Source: Bifidobacterium breve
GTDB lineage: Bacteria > Actinomycetota > Acidimicrobiia > IMCC26256
DNA: 29,446 nt
Assembly: GCA_945907055.1 (NCBI GenBank)
Contig: CAMDSG010000003.1
Span: forward strand, 1 to 29,446
Reading direction: 5' to 3'
Position 1 is the first letter of the stretch, and every line of letters begins with the position of its first letter. Below are positions 14,239 through 22,957 of this stretch, piece after piece. The position numbers and the translations under genes are program-made. The notes below the pieces were generated by a model. That model did not search any database. It saw only the letters and a list, made by a program, of their open reading frames with translations, and was not told where the DNA came from.

Positions 14239-16572
14239 CTAGCGAACGCTACTAACGCACGGACCGGCGTCGCATACGTCGATAAATACCCCCTCAAAGA
14301 AGTACGCGACCTGGAGTCCAAGCTTCGGCTCGCCTCCACCTAAGCCATGGGGATCGGTACCTGCACGCGGCACCGTATTTGTCTTCGGTGGAGCCGGCGT
14401 ATCGAAGTCCCACTCCACTAGTACCGAGCCTGTATACGGGAAGGAATTGATTCTCTCAATCCCCCACATCGGTGTTGTGTCCCATGATCTTCCAGGCAGC
14501 ATGTTTGGCATATGTGTTGCGGCACCAACTGTACGCGCCATGTTCTCGGTTGTGATGTTGGCGACTTGATGATCGCCGAAGGCCTCAATTAACAGCACCT
14601 TGTGGGGCTGTGTTCCCGGTAGGGGATCATCAGTCATGTGTTGGGCATATCCATTCGACTCGCCACGATCCCAGAGCATCTGGACAAGTGCTTGCCCAAA
14701 TATCTGGTCAAATACATCTGGGTAAGCAACGTTCGCTATGGCCCCAAACAAGTCGTAGTCAACGCTTCGAGTGAGGAGAGTTGAGTAGTTCATACCGGGC
14801 ACGCCGAGAGCAGCGTGGCTCCACTCATTGGAGAGCGCAGTAGTTGCGCCCCCCATAATTCCGCCCTGACTATTTCCATTAAACACGAGCGAGTGGGGTC
14901 GGAAAGGCGAACCCATGTCGGTACCAACCTCAAAGGCTGGGTCAGTCATGAATCCTTCAGGGCTATTCAATAAGCGCCCAAGCACCTGAAAGTTCAGCAT
15001 GCTCTGCTGAAGTCGATCTGGCATTGTTTTAAAGGTCGTGAAGTCGCCGAGCACATTAATAACGTTGGGGACATCCGCACTCGACATGCCGATCCAGTCA
15101 GTAGCGCACATCGTGTAATTAAAACTATTGGCAAGCGGCCCGAAAGAGTTCACCTGCGTTGATGAGCCCAACAGGCCGTGACCATAAACAAGGCTTCTGC
15201 CAGGATTAGCCTCTCCTGCAGCATTCACCGATATTCGAGGGATATTGCAGATAAAGCCGGCATTAAATACTCCATTTGCAGACGGGAGTGCATCCGGATC
15301 AGTCGGATCGTCATAGTTAAATGAACTCCCCGGAGCGCCAGTCCCTGTCAGATAATTCGGTACCTCAAAGGTACCGGTGACTCGCCTCAAAATATCTGCG
15401 CTTACATTCTCCTGAACACTGCTAACAGTGAAACCGAGTGTTCCATCGTCACCGAGTGGGTCAAAAGTCTCATCGCGAATCGAGAGTGACCGCTCGGTGA
15501 GGCTGCGCTCGCTAGCCACGGTAAAATCCCAAGCCAAGTACATGTCTTGTCTCAGCATCCCAGCAACGCTTAGTTGGGAAATCATTTGCTGCATGGCAGG
15601 GCGGCGTTGCTCTATCTCTGGGATAAAGGTTGGGACGATGTCTCGGTGCACGCGAAAAGCTCTATCTGGCTCGATGAGCGAACCATCCGACCTCCGCAGG
15701 TTACGAAGACCAACGATGTAGCGGTGCCCCTCTAACAGGTTCACTACCGGCCTGATTATCAAGAGCGGTACAGGGCCTGGGGTACCTGCCACATTTAACT
15801 CTGCAAATACAGGTACTTTCTCCCCTGATCCGGCATCAATCACCATCACCGGAGAGTCTGGAAGTAATGCACGCCCAAGAGCATCAATCTGAGGTTCGTC
15901 AGTTCGGGCGAGATCAAGCCCTGGGACCTCTACGAGTATCTCTGCTCCTGGCGAAAATCCATCGCTGCGATTCCATTCAGTTGGGTCTATATGCACAGAG
16001 TCTTTATTCGATGGCATCGATGCAATATCAAAATTAACTCTTCGACCTGTGTCTGTAGCTGAGTCTTCAACGGTATACGCATCGCTTGGGAAAGGAAGCA
16101 GGCAGCGTTCTTGACCAAGCGTTTCGCAGCGCTCGGCATTAGTTACATCAATGCTTGGCTCCCACGAGAGGGCGATACGCCTAACAACATGGGCACTATC
16201 TAGAGCTGTGTCGGCCTCGGCCACTAGATAAGTAACACCGGGGAGAAAGTCAGAAGCAACAAGCGTGGCCGAGAGAGTGTCGCCATCTGCAGTAAATCGA
16301 TCGGTGATAGAGGTTGACCGCGTCTGTGAGCCCGTCTCAATGCGAACCTGAACGCTCGACGGATCCACTCCTGGTATCTCAATCGTAACCGGCACAGTGG
16401 AGATAGCGGTATCAAGTTGCGTGCGGTTCTCGGGTGCGCTGAACCACATTGGCCCATCACTATCCCCGGCGTTCGTGAGCGAGAGGACATAGAACTGACA
16501 CCCCGATAGAGAGAGAAGACTCACGAGCATTACTGGCACGATTACGCGCCACGATCTTGTCCATGCCTTCAT
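14239..16572 (-). CDS. Large exported lipoprotein with alpha/beta-hydrolase domain
   Basis: The 777-residue protein starts with a lipoprotein signal peptide: basic MKAWTRSW, a hydrophobic core, and lipobox LSGC with Cys25. A beta-rich N-terminal part follows, containing CLLPFPSDAY (157-166) and IDPTEWNRSDGFSPG, a signature I associate with large secreted hydrolase-like proteins of Actinobacteria and Deltaproteobacteria. The C-terminal half has YGHGLLGS (463-470), the nucleophile elbow GNSQGG (566-571, Ser568), GDHQV (666-670, likely acid) and DPHGLGGG (740-747, likely His). It is probably a surface lipase/esterase-like enzyme; substrate unknown. The ATG at 16572 is chosen because GGGGGA lies 7 nt before it and the signal peptide begins there. 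Confidence 0.8.
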   Translation of the reverse strand: MKAWTRSWRVIVPVMLVSLLSLSGCQFYVLSLTNAGDSDGPMWFSAPENRTQLDTAISTVPVTIEIPGVDPSSVQVRIETGSQTRSTSITDRFTADGDTLSATLVASDFLPGVTYLVAEADTALDSAHVVRRIALSWEPSIDVTNAERCETLGQERCLLPFPSDAYTVEDSATDTGRRVNFDIASMPSNKDSVHIDPTEWNRSDGFSPGAEILVEVPGLDLARTDEPQIDALGRALLPDSPVMVIDAGSGEKVPVFAELNVAGTPGPVPLLIIRPVVNLLEGHRYIVGLRNLRRSDGSLIEPDRAFRVHRDIVPTFIPEIEQRRPAMQQMISQLSVAGMLRQDMYLAWDFTVASERSLTERSLSIRDETFDPLGDDGTLGFTVSSVQENVSADILRRVTGTFEVPNYLTGTGAPGSSFNYDDPTDPDALPSANGVFNAGFICNIPRISVNAAGEANPGRSLVYGHGLLGSSTQVNSFGPLANSFNYTMCATDWIGMSSADVPNVINVLGDFTTFKTMPDRLQQSMLNFQVLGRLLNSPEGFMTDPAFEVGTDMGSPFRPHSLVFNGNSQGGIMGGATTALSNEWSHAALGVPGMNYSTLLTRSVDYDLFGAIANVAYPDVFDQIFGQALVQMLWDRGESNGYAQHMTDDPLPGTQPHKVLLIEAFGDHQVANITTENMARTVGAATHMPNMLPGRSWDTTPMWGIERINSFPYTGSVLVEWDFDTPAPPKTNTVPRAGTDPHGLGGGEPKLGLQVAYFFEGVFIDVCDAGPCVSSVR

Positions 16573-16669
16573 TAAAATTTCCCCCATATTTCGAAGTGGA
16601 ACCAACGGACCGACCGCTGCCTCCCACACGTTAGTAGGAAGAAATAGCCCACGTATCGCAGGTCTCCAC

Positions 16670-16675
16670 TAGGTT
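16670..16675 (+). promoter_or_regulatory. Candidate leaderless -10 box for the PH-like gene
   Basis: TAGGTT ends 6 nt before the ATG at 16682, and there is no Shine-Dalgarno. This matches the spacing seen before serC and the second GT2 gene. Confidence 0.4.
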
Positions 16676-16681
16676 TCGACC

Positions 16682-16975
16682 ATGCAAGAAGACGCAGAAC
16701 TAATTCTCAAGAAAGTCCTCATAAAGTCACGGCGCTGGCGCCGAGGGGATGTCTTTATCTTCTCTGACCGAATCGTCACAACGACCCAAGAAGAGAGCCG
16801 CACGCTGAAGATCGAGGGCCTAAAGCGAATTGCTCGATCTAAGAAGGTCTTCACTGGGCTGCGTTTAACTATCGACGGCGACGAAGGGCGGCTCGAGATT
16901 CGCGGACTGACATCGGCCAACGCGGCAAGGGCCCAGTCGATCATTAGCCGGATAGCGCGTGCCAGTCAGGAATAA
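16682..16975 (+). CDS. Small PH-like domain protein (97 aa)
   Basis: The 97-residue protein has no signal peptide or membrane helix. An N-terminal basic helix (KKVLIKSRRWRRG) is followed by short strands: DVFIFSDRIVTTTQ, SRTLKIEGLKRIAR, GLRLTIDGDEGRLEIRGL, and a closing helix SANAARAQSIISRIARAS. This strand-strand-helix pattern, with a GL turn before the last helix, resembles bacterial pleckstrin-homology-like domains, but I cannot name the family. It is probably leaderless and stands alone, divergent from the lipoprotein gene. Function unknown. Confidence 0.7.
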   Translation: MQEDAELILKKVLIKSRRWRRGDVFIFSDRIVTTTQEESRTLKIEGLKRIARSKKVFTGLRLTIDGDEGRLEIRGLTSANAARAQSIISRIARASQE

Positions 16976-17097
16976 CTGCAATTACGGATGCCCTAACGAA
17001 TCGAAGCCTTGATCCGAGATCTTATGGGGAGGCGGAGCCATGGGGTCGTCGTCGCATTTGTCACACTCTCAGACTCGACCCGCAGCACTAGGGCTAT

Positions 17098-17127
17098 TAG
17101 ACATACTCTTACTGTCGGATAAATAAT
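17098..17127 (+). promoter_or_regulatory. Promoter of the VIT-family gene
   Basis: TAGACA (17098-17103) and AATAAT (17122-17127), separated by 18 nt, each differ from the sigma-70 consensus at one base. They lie 26 nt before the ATG, which has its own Shine-Dalgarno, so a short leader of about 20 nt is predicted. Confidence 0.55.
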
Positions 17128-17153
17128 TCCGGAACTACTTGAGGACTCAGATC

Positions 17154-17873
17154 ATGGCAGGACGAACCGCTAGCCACCGCGAGACTCACCGTCACGAACG
17201 CGTCGGTTGGTTGAGAGCCGGAGTACTCGGCGCTAATGATGGAATCGTCTCTACGACGAGCCTTATGATCGCCGTGGCTGCAAGCGACGCCTCACGTGGA
17301 GCGATTCTTGTTGCTGGTATTGCAGGGCTTGTTGCTGGGGCAGCATCGATGGCGCTCGGAGAGTACGTATCGGTGAGCAGCCAACGTGATACTGAGCGTG
17401 CAGACATCGCTCGTGAGACTCTTGAGATTGAGGCGAGCCCCGAGCACGAGCTTGAGGAACTTGCCCAGATTTATGTCTCTCGAGGTATTACACCTGAGAC
17501 AGCACATGAAGTTGCCTCGCAGCTCATGGCTGCAGACCCAATCGGAGCGCACCTCAGGGACGAACTTGGGATTTTTGAACACACTCGAGCCCGACCCGTG
17601 CAAGCATCGGTCGCCTCGGCTGTTGCATTCTCGGTTGGTTCAGGGGTGCCAGTCCTCGTAATGGCCCTACTCAGCAAGGATGCAACAGCTGCTGCACGGG
17701 TCATTACAAGCGCAATCGTTGCATTGTTGATGCTCATAACTCTAGGAGCACTAGGAGCAAAACTCGGGGGTGCCAAACCGACGAGAGCGGCTACACGCGT
17801 CGTCATGGGCGGAGCGATCGCTATGGCCGCATCTGCGCTAGTCGGTAGCCTGCTCGGAACTGCAGTTTCTTAA
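17154..17873 (+). CDS. VIT family metal transporter (Fe/Mn)
   Basis: The 239-residue protein belongs to the VIT1/CCC1 family of iron/manganese transporters. An N-terminal His/Arg-rich segment precedes LRAGVLGANDGIVSTTSLMI, the family signature, then GLVAGAASMALGEYVSVSSQ with membrane-embedded acidic residues, a cytoplasmic Glu-rich stretch (about 80-145) corresponding to the metal-binding loop, and three C-terminal hydrophobic segments. About five membrane helices are expected. The ATG at 17154 is chosen because GAGGA lies 8 nt before it. It probably moves Fe(II) or Mn(II) out of the cytoplasm. It is convergent with the methionine aminopeptidase gene. Confidence 0.9.
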   Translation: MAGRTASHRETHRHERVGWLRAGVLGANDGIVSTTSLMIAVAASDASRGAILVAGIAGLVAGAASMALGEYVSVSSQRDTERADIARETLEIEASPEHELEELAQIYVSRGITPETAHEVASQLMAADPIGAHLRDELGIFEHTRARPVQASVASAVAFSVGSGVPVLVMALLSKDATAAARVITSAIVALLMLITLGALGAKLGGAKPTRAATRVVMGGAIAMAASALVGSLLGTAVS

Positions 17874-17891
17874 GCGCACTCTTCTATTGAG

Positions 17892-18806
17892 CTAGCGGGT
17901 AAGTACCTCAGAGCCGCTCTCAGTTACAAGAATTGTGTGCTCGAACTGAGCCGTGCGAAGCCCGTCTTGCGTGACCGCAGTCCAGCCATCAGACCAAATC
18001 TTCTCTCTATGGTCACCAATGGCGATCATCGGTTCAATGGTGAAGACCATGCCAGGCTCCATCGGCGTAACGAGTCGCGGTTCGTAGTAGTGGAGCACTG
18101 AAGGCTCGCCGTGAAACTGTTCGCCGATCCCGTGCCCAACAAACGTACGTATTACCGAGAATCTGTTCTCTGTTGCATGGCCCTCGATGGCGCTCCCTAT
18201 ATCGGAGAGCGGTCGTCCGGGCATTACCGCGTCGATAGCGAGCTCCAAGCATTCGCGCGTGACCTCAACGAGTCGGCGTGAACCTGCGTCAACATCACCG
18301 ACCAAAAATGTAGCGTTTGTATCTCCATGCACACCGTCGATATATGCAGTCACATCAATATTGAGAATGTCCCCATTCTCCAACGCCCGATCATCTGGGA
18401 TCCCGTGGCAGATCACTTCATTTACCGAGGTACATACACTCTTTGGGAATCCGCGGTAGTTAAGAGGACTCGGGTATGCGTTTCGGGAGATAGTCGCTTC
18501 ATGAACAGCAATATCAATCTCGTCAGTGGTGATACCTGGGGCTACTAGCGCGCCGGCCTCACGAAGTATCTCGGCGGCGATACTGCAGGCCCCTCGCATG
18601 CGCTCAATTACATCTAGAGACTTCACCGCTCCCTCCCTAATTGGAGGGGGATTACCAGTCTCGGCATACGGCGGACGCGGAATTAGCGGAGGGACGCTCC
18701 TCATCGGGGAGATAAACCCTGGCGAGAGGTGCTTCTCTATCGGCTTGTGGCAGCGCTTGTACTTCTCGCCGCTTCCGCACCAGCAGGGATCATTTGACTT
18801 CAGCAC
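17892..18806 (-). CDS. map: Type I methionine aminopeptidase with N-terminal SEC-C zinc motif
   Basis: MetAP removes the initiator Met from nascent proteins. From the GTG at 18806 the 304-residue protein begins MLKSNDPCWCGSGEKYKRCH, a SEC-C zinc motif (C8, C10, C19, H20) that in related enzymes helps ribosome association. The pita-bread domain has H134 in CHG, metal ligands D151 and D162 (NIDVTAYIDGVHGDTN), H225 in GHGIG, E258 in FTIEPM and E289 in FEHTI; all five metal ligands are kept. The GTG at 18806 is preferred because GGAG lies 5 nt before it and the SEC-C begins there; longer in-frame starts approach the divergent gene. It shares a 65-bp divergent spacer with the phosphotransferase. 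Confidence 0.93.
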   Translation of the reverse strand: MLKSNDPCWCGSGEKYKRCHKPIEKHLSPGFISPMRSVPPLIPRPPYAETGNPPPIREGAVKSLDVIERMRGACSIAAEILREAGALVAPGITTDEIDIAVHEATISRNAYPSPLNYRGFPKSVCTSVNEVICHGIPDDRALENGDILNIDVTAYIDGVHGDTNATFLVGDVDAGSRRLVEVTRECLELAIDAVMPGRPLSDIGSAIEGHATENRFSVIRTFVGHGIGEQFHGEPSVLHYYEPRLVTPMEPGMVFTIEPMIAIGDHREKIWSDGWTAVTQDGLRTAQFEHTILVTESGSEVLTR

Positions 18807-18840
18807 CACAACTCCGTCTTTTGCATCTGAGGACACAGCG

Positions 18841-18863
18841 TAGGGCGTTTGCGCCCCTAGGCT
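18841..18863. promoter_or_regulatory. Inverted repeat and -10 box between map and phosphotransferase
   Basis: TAGGGCG (18841-18847) and CGCCCCTA (18852-18859) form an inverted repeat with one extra base in the right arm. Its right edge overlaps TAGGCT (18858-18863), which ends 8 nt before the plus-strand ATG at 18872. It could be an operator in the shared divergent spacer. Confidence 0.35.
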
Positions 18864-18871
18864 CGGGTGCA

Positions 18872-20299
18872 ATGACAACAATTCGCGCCGCCGATCTAAG
18901 GCTCACGCTGCCTCAGACGGCTCCAAGAATCTATGTGGCTCCAGAGAATGAAGAATGGCACAGAGGCGCAGAATCGATGGACTGCCTAGCCGTTGACCCA
19001 GCGGATGCAGATCTCCATGTCACCAGAGTTGCACCACTCAATGCGGATTTGATGCGCATTGCCCCGCCGATGCTCTTGATTCTTGGGAGAGCACCGCGGC
19101 GCCCATTAATCGCAGCTGGCTACAGCGTTGAGCGAGTTGTGGCGCGCAGCGGGGCTCACGGCCCGCGACTCGCCTTTCCGATCGGGAACACATCGGCTGC
19201 GCGGTACGCTCTCAATACCACACGCCCTACCCGCAGTGCCGTCGACTCTGCGCGTACAGCCATTGTTCGCGCTGCGCTACGGGTTGGGTACGCTCCAGCC
19301 GATTCAGTCGTAACGATTGCCACGCGCACGCCCGGTCCACCGTTCCCAATAGCGGCCGCACAGCATTTAGGCGCAGATGCAAGCGGGGGCTGGATAGCGT
19401 GGTTCGGCGACGGCGATGACCTGCAGCGCGTTGTCTTCCATGCATTTCCATATGGCAGCGATGTGCCTACAACAGTCGTGAAAATTTCACGCGTGCAAGA
19501 CAATGCTCTCGCCTTCGCTGCCGATGAACGCGGGCTTGGCCTACTCAACAGTAAGGCCCCAAAATCTGCATCAATGGCCCCTAGAATCCTTGGGAGATTC
19601 GAGGTGGAAGGGCTCTCTGGATCTGTGGAGACTGCGGCACTTGGCGCAACGCTAAATCTCGTGCTTGACGAAGGCGAGAGCCCAAGCGCTCTGGCACACA
19701 TCGAGCGAGTATGCGATTGGCTGATCGCTATGGGCGCAGAGTCAGCTGGCCCGAGTAGCGACCTCGCCCCAGAGTTAGAGCGCATCTCGCGAGATATTCT
19801 CGGCGCGTACGCAGAGTATGGAGTCTCAGATGCACTACTTGCTCTACTCAAATCTGCACCTGCAGTACTCGCCCACCGAGACCCTGGCTCTTGGAATATT
19901 GCAGTTAGCGGCGAGCAGTTCTGTGTTCTGGATTGGGAGTCAGCCGCATACCCCTCGATTCCGCTCTGGGACCTTGCATATTTTCTGAGTGATGCTTACA
20001 GCGCTCTCGACGGACCAGCAGACGCGGATACAAAAGTTGATCGCATCGCAGCACTCTTCAAAGGAGAGCATCCCCGAAGCGGTGACCTCATGGCCCAGCT
20101 TGCTCGCGGAGCAGCGGCGATGGGCTTGCCTAGCGAAGCAATTGGAGCAGCAGTCGTAACCGGTTGGCTTCACCACGGCAGATCGCTAGCAGTTCGCGCA
20201 GAACGCTCTTCAGGCAACGAAGTTATTGAGGGGCTAATTAATCGCGTGGCGAAAGCCTGGTTAGTGGATCCGAATCTCGGATCTACTTGGTCTCCCTAA
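18872..20299 (+). CDS. Aminoglycoside-phosphotransferase-like (kinase-fold) protein
   Basis: The 475-residue protein ends in a kinase-like phosphotransferase domain: VLAHRDPGSWNI with H335, D337 and N342 forms the catalytic loop, and VLDWESAAYPSIPLWDLAYF with D354 gives the metal-binding Asp. This is the APH/choline-kinase-like pattern. The N-terminal 190 residues or so are not recognised, though they include strands like VVKIS that may supply the nucleotide lobe. It borders a polysaccharide gene cluster and overlaps the adjacent GT2 gene tail-to-tail by 17 bp, so phosphorylation of a sugar or other small precursor is plausible; antibiotic resistance is not implied. Start ATG 18872 follows a candidate leaderless -10. 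Confidence 0.8.
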   Translation: MTTIRAADLRLTLPQTAPRIYVAPENEEWHRGAESMDCLAVDPADADLHVTRVAPLNADLMRIAPPMLLILGRAPRRPLIAAGYSVERVVARSGAHGPRLAFPIGNTSAARYALNTTRPTRSAVDSARTAIVRAALRVGYAPADSVVTIATRTPGPPFPIAAAQHLGADASGGWIAWFGDGDDLQRVVFHAFPYGSDVPTTVVKISRVQDNALAFAADERGLGLLNSKAPKSASMAPRILGRFEVEGLSGSVETAALGATLNLVLDEGESPSALAHIERVCDWLIAMGAESAGPSSDLAPELERISRDILGAYAEYGVSDALLALLKSAPAVLAHRDPGSWNIAVSGEQFCVLDWESAAYPSIPLWDLAYFLSDAYSALDGPADADTKVDRIAALFKGEHPRSGDLMAQLARGAAAMGLPSEAIGAAVVTGWLHHGRSLAVRAERSSGNEVIEGLINRVAKAWLVDPNLGSTWSP

Positions 20300-21263
20300 C
20301 TTCATCTCTCCTCGCAAACACCCATTTACGCAGAGCGCTTGGCGTTACGAGTGCTGCACCAGCACGACTTCGCGTTCGAAGCGACTGGCGAGAATTGCGA
20401 AACACTGCTGAAAGCGCTGACCTTGCGGATGGATCAGCGGCGATCACAGCCTCCCAAGCCAGTCTCCGCTGAACATCAACTAAAGAATTCTCTAGAACAA
20501 TGCGCTCAGAGGCCGATAGATCATCCCGTAATTGCGTCTTAGAGAACAACGCGACTCGACTGGCAAAGGACGCCAAGCGATCCGAGGTGAGGTTACCGCC
20601 CCACTGTCGGTACTCAACTAGGGGCTCAACTACTGCACCTGCAACGCAGCCCGAGAGGATCATCCGAATCCAGAGGTCCCAATCTGCACCGATTCGCAAA
20701 TTCTCGTCATATCCGCGATTTTCAATCCATGCTGATCGCTTCACCGCAGGATTCACAATAAAGCACCTCTTCAGAATTTCCTCACGCTGTTTGTGTACCG
20801 GAAATGTATGGGTTTCATTGAAGAAATTCCTTAAGAACTCACCGTCCTGAGTGAGAACGTCATCGTGGGTGATGATGTCGAGGTCTGGTCGCTCGATGGC
20901 GAATGCGTTAAGAGCCTCAATGCGATCGCTGAAAGCAACATCGTCAGCATCAAGAATAACGACATAATCGCCTGAAGCTGCGAGTACCGCAGCGTTTTTT
21001 GCCGAACTCTCGCCGCGATTCGCTTGACGTAGTAATAAAATCTGATCCAAGAAGGGGGCAATTGCGCGATCAAAATCATCTGTTGATCCGTCATCAACAA
21101 CAATAATTTCTAGTGCTTGCATACTCTGAAGAAGGCACGATTCAATAGCCTGAGGAAGATAAGCCGCTGCGTTGTACACAGCAATTATGACGGAGAACGT
21201 TGGGGATAACCCGCTCGGAATTTCGATAGTAGGCGCGGGGGCTCGGAAACTCCATGGGACCAC
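20283..21263 (-). CDS. Family 2 glycosyltransferase
   Basis: The 326-residue protein has a GT-A fold: SVIIAVYNAAAYL (24-36), LEIIVVDDGSTDD (51-63), NRGESSAKNAA, the metal-binding ILDADD (103-108) and GADWDLWIRM (192-201), which carries the acceptor-side acidic residues. The C-terminus is helical and basic with no membrane anchor. It likely adds a sugar from a nucleotide donor to a growing glycan on the cytoplasmic side. The GTG start overlaps the deacetylase stop (TAGTG), showing an operon. It resembles the GT2 at 26571-27590, sharing ERPDLD and similar spacing, so they may be paralogues. Confidence 0.92.
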   Translation of the reverse strand: MVPWSFRAPAPTIEIPSGLSPTFSVIIAVYNAAAYLPQAIESCLLQSMQALEIIVVDDGSTDDFDRAIAPFLDQILLLRQANRGESSAKNAAVLAASGDYVVILDADDVAFSDRIEALNAFAIERPDLDIITHDDVLTQDGEFLRNFFNETHTFPVHKQREEILKRCFIVNPAVKRSAWIENRGYDENLRIGADWDLWIRMILSGCVAGAVVEPLVEYRQWGGNLTSDRLASFASRVALFSKTQLRDDLSASERIVLENSLVDVQRRLAWEAVIAADPSARSALSAVFRNSRQSLRTRSRAGAALVTPSALRKWVFARRDEVRETK

Positions 21264-22198
21264 TATGCGCGTCCCCGAAACCAGTTATCAAGGCGCCCTT
21301 CAAAATCCTGGACCCCTATGTCATGGACCATGGCTCGCGGAATTTGGAATGGATTAGTTCGCCGAGAGACCAATCCAAAAACCGTTCGACATGCGAGCAA
21401 GTACCCGGCCTCTCTAATAGCAGCCTCGCTATCGTCATCAAATGCGCCATCGTTGCCATATGGGAATGCAAACTCAACAACAGACTCTCCAGTTGCATCA
21501 GTAAGCAGGCGTCGAGACTCAATGAGCTCATGACGTTTAGCCTCTGAATGTAATGAAGGCATCAGAGGGTGGCTAAGAGTGTGGGATCCGATTGTCATTC
21601 CGGGGATTCGAGCAAGGCTCTGAATCCCATCCATCCCCGCAAGACGATGCCGTTCACAGGTCTGGATTTTCGTACCCAAGTGCAGGGATAATGCTTCGAT
21701 TACAGGCGCTATCTCCTCAGGAGGACGAACTCTAAGCCTCCTGTTTAAAGCTTTATGGGCCCGCATACGCGCCTCGACGGTACGGAGATCGGCACGCAGA
21801 CGTTGACCACCAATTACTACTTCAAATGGATCCTGCGGTGCACTTCCATCGTTTAGGTCAAGTATGAGGTGCTCTAATGAATCCCACCAGAATTCGCCTT
21901 GGCCATCGAGTGCTATGCCGGTGATGAAGAAGCTCGCCGGGAGCCCCGCAGCCTCCAGGATGGGTGCGCCTACCTCTCCGTTGTCGGCGTAACCATCATC
22001 GAAAGTAATCGCTACCCGAGGACGCTTACTGCGCGACTCTGATCTCAATTGAATCTCGCGAAGCGGAACAACTTCACAGCGTTCCTTCAAGACCGATAAT
22101 TGAGATGCAAAATTCTTGGGGCTTACAGCAAGACCACTCGGGTCGGCTCCAGCCTCTGTTATCTGGTGGTACATGAGAACTAGCGATCTGGATCTCAT
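21263..22198 (-). CDS. Polysaccharide deacetylase (NodB domain)
   Basis: The 311-residue protein contains the NodB carbohydrate-esterase-4 domain: LVLMYHQI at the start, the metal-binding AITFDDGYADN, GSHTLSHPLM with the two His ligands, and FAFPYGNDG. No signal peptide is visible, so it may act in the cytoplasm or be exported unusually. It would remove acetyl groups from a GlcNAc-type sugar in the glycan built by the neighbours. The ATG at 22198 follows the methyltransferase stop by 5 nt; a TTG at 22207 that overlaps the stop is an alternative. AACTCGGGC is repeated twice near this junction (from 22209 leftwards). Confidence 0.9.
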   Translation of the reverse strand: MRSRSLVLMYHQITEAGADPSGLAVSPKNFASQLSVLKERCEVVPLREIQLRSESRSKRPRVAITFDDGYADNGEVGAPILEAAGLPASFFITGIALDGQGEFWWDSLEHLILDLNDGSAPQDPFEVVIGGQRLRADLRTVEARMRAHKALNRRLRVRPPEEIAPVIEALSLHLGTKIQTCERHRLAGMDGIQSLARIPGMTIGSHTLSHPLMPSLHSEAKRHELIESRRLLTDATGESVVEFAFPYGNDGAFDDDSEAAIREAGYLLACRTVFGLVSRRTNPFQIPRAMVHDIGVQDFEGRLDNWFRGRA

Positions 22199-22203
22199 AA
22201 TTT

Positions 22204-22950
22204 TCAACTCGGGCGTCGAACTCGGGCAGTGACGAGCATCGGATAAGCCGGATCGAATACATCAAAATCTTGCGGCCTCATCTCCTCCGCCGAGATTCCC
22301 ATCAAGAACGCAATCGAAGTGAGCACGTTGCCAAAACTCTCGACCTCAATCTCGGCTCCATCGCAGGATGCCTCAAGGAGCTCCTTCAATGCGAGCGGAG
22401 AGAACCTCGCCCGATCGGCATCTGCAGCCTCATGATCTATTTTTTGAATAAATGGCACAGTCAGAAGCAGCACCCCACCCGGGCGCAATGATGCATAGAA
22501 ATTCCTTAATCCGGTCAACGGGTCCGTTAGATACTGAATTGTCTGAGGAGCCACGACGCAGTCAAAACTCTCTCTCGGCAGAACATCACGATCGTTAAGA
22601 TCCGCCACGATTGTGGCGAGCATATTTCGAGGCTCTATATCAAGTATCTGAGTCTCCGTAATTTTTGCTCCATAGCGCGCGCTGAACACCGGTTCCTGCA
22701 CCTCAAGCACGATCCCGTGCATATCTTTAGAGTGCCTCTCAAAGAACCTGTTTAGGTATACGCGATCTATCGCGGTTCCACGATCGCTCCCCCACCTTGC
22801 ACTAAACGGACGCGTTCTGCGCATTGTGCCCCACCTAACGGGAGCGATAATTCTTCTACCCCTGCGCCAGTTATGGAGTCGCCGCGCTTGGCGTTTCACA
22901 GGATACGGGAGTTGCCTCAGTTCATCTTTGAGTCGCTCTCGCGCTGTCAT
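22204..22950 (-). CDS. SAM-dependent methyltransferase
   Basis: The 248-residue protein has a basic N-terminus (about 40 residues), then GIVLEVQEPVFSARYGA and QILDIEPRN, which resemble motif I and the acidic ribose-binding end of class I methyltransferases, FDCVVAPQTIQYL as motif II, and a LRPGGVLLLTVPF motif III. The glycine-rich loop is atypical (LEVQEP in place of LEIGCG). It is probably a glycan- or lipid-carrier-linked sugar methylase, given its place in the glycosyltransferase operon 7 nt from the next gene. Substrate unknown. Confidence 0.8.
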   Translation of the reverse strand: MTARERLKDELRQLPYPVKRQARRLHNWRRGRRIIAPVRWGTMRRTRPFSARWGSDRGTAIDRVYLNRFFERHSKDMHGIVLEVQEPVFSARYGAKITETQILDIEPRNMLATIVADLNDRDVLPRESFDCVVAPQTIQYLTDPLTGLRNFYASLRPGGVLLLTVPFIQKIDHEAADADRARFSPLALKELLEASCDGAEIEVESFGNVLTSIAFLMGISAEEMRPQDFDVFDPAYPMLVTARVRRPS

Positions 22951-22957
22951 AAGTTCC

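Noticed and set aside
17860..17875. AACTGCAGTT palindrome at the end of the VIT gene as a terminator
   Set aside because: No loop is possible in a 10-bp perfect palindrome and no stable stem follows.
19156..19851. Long reverse-strand open frame (231 codons) inside the phosphotransferase gene
   Set aside because: It is Ser/Arg/Ala-rich, without any domain, and exactly antisense to a gene with clear kinase motifs; codon bias of the real gene explains it.
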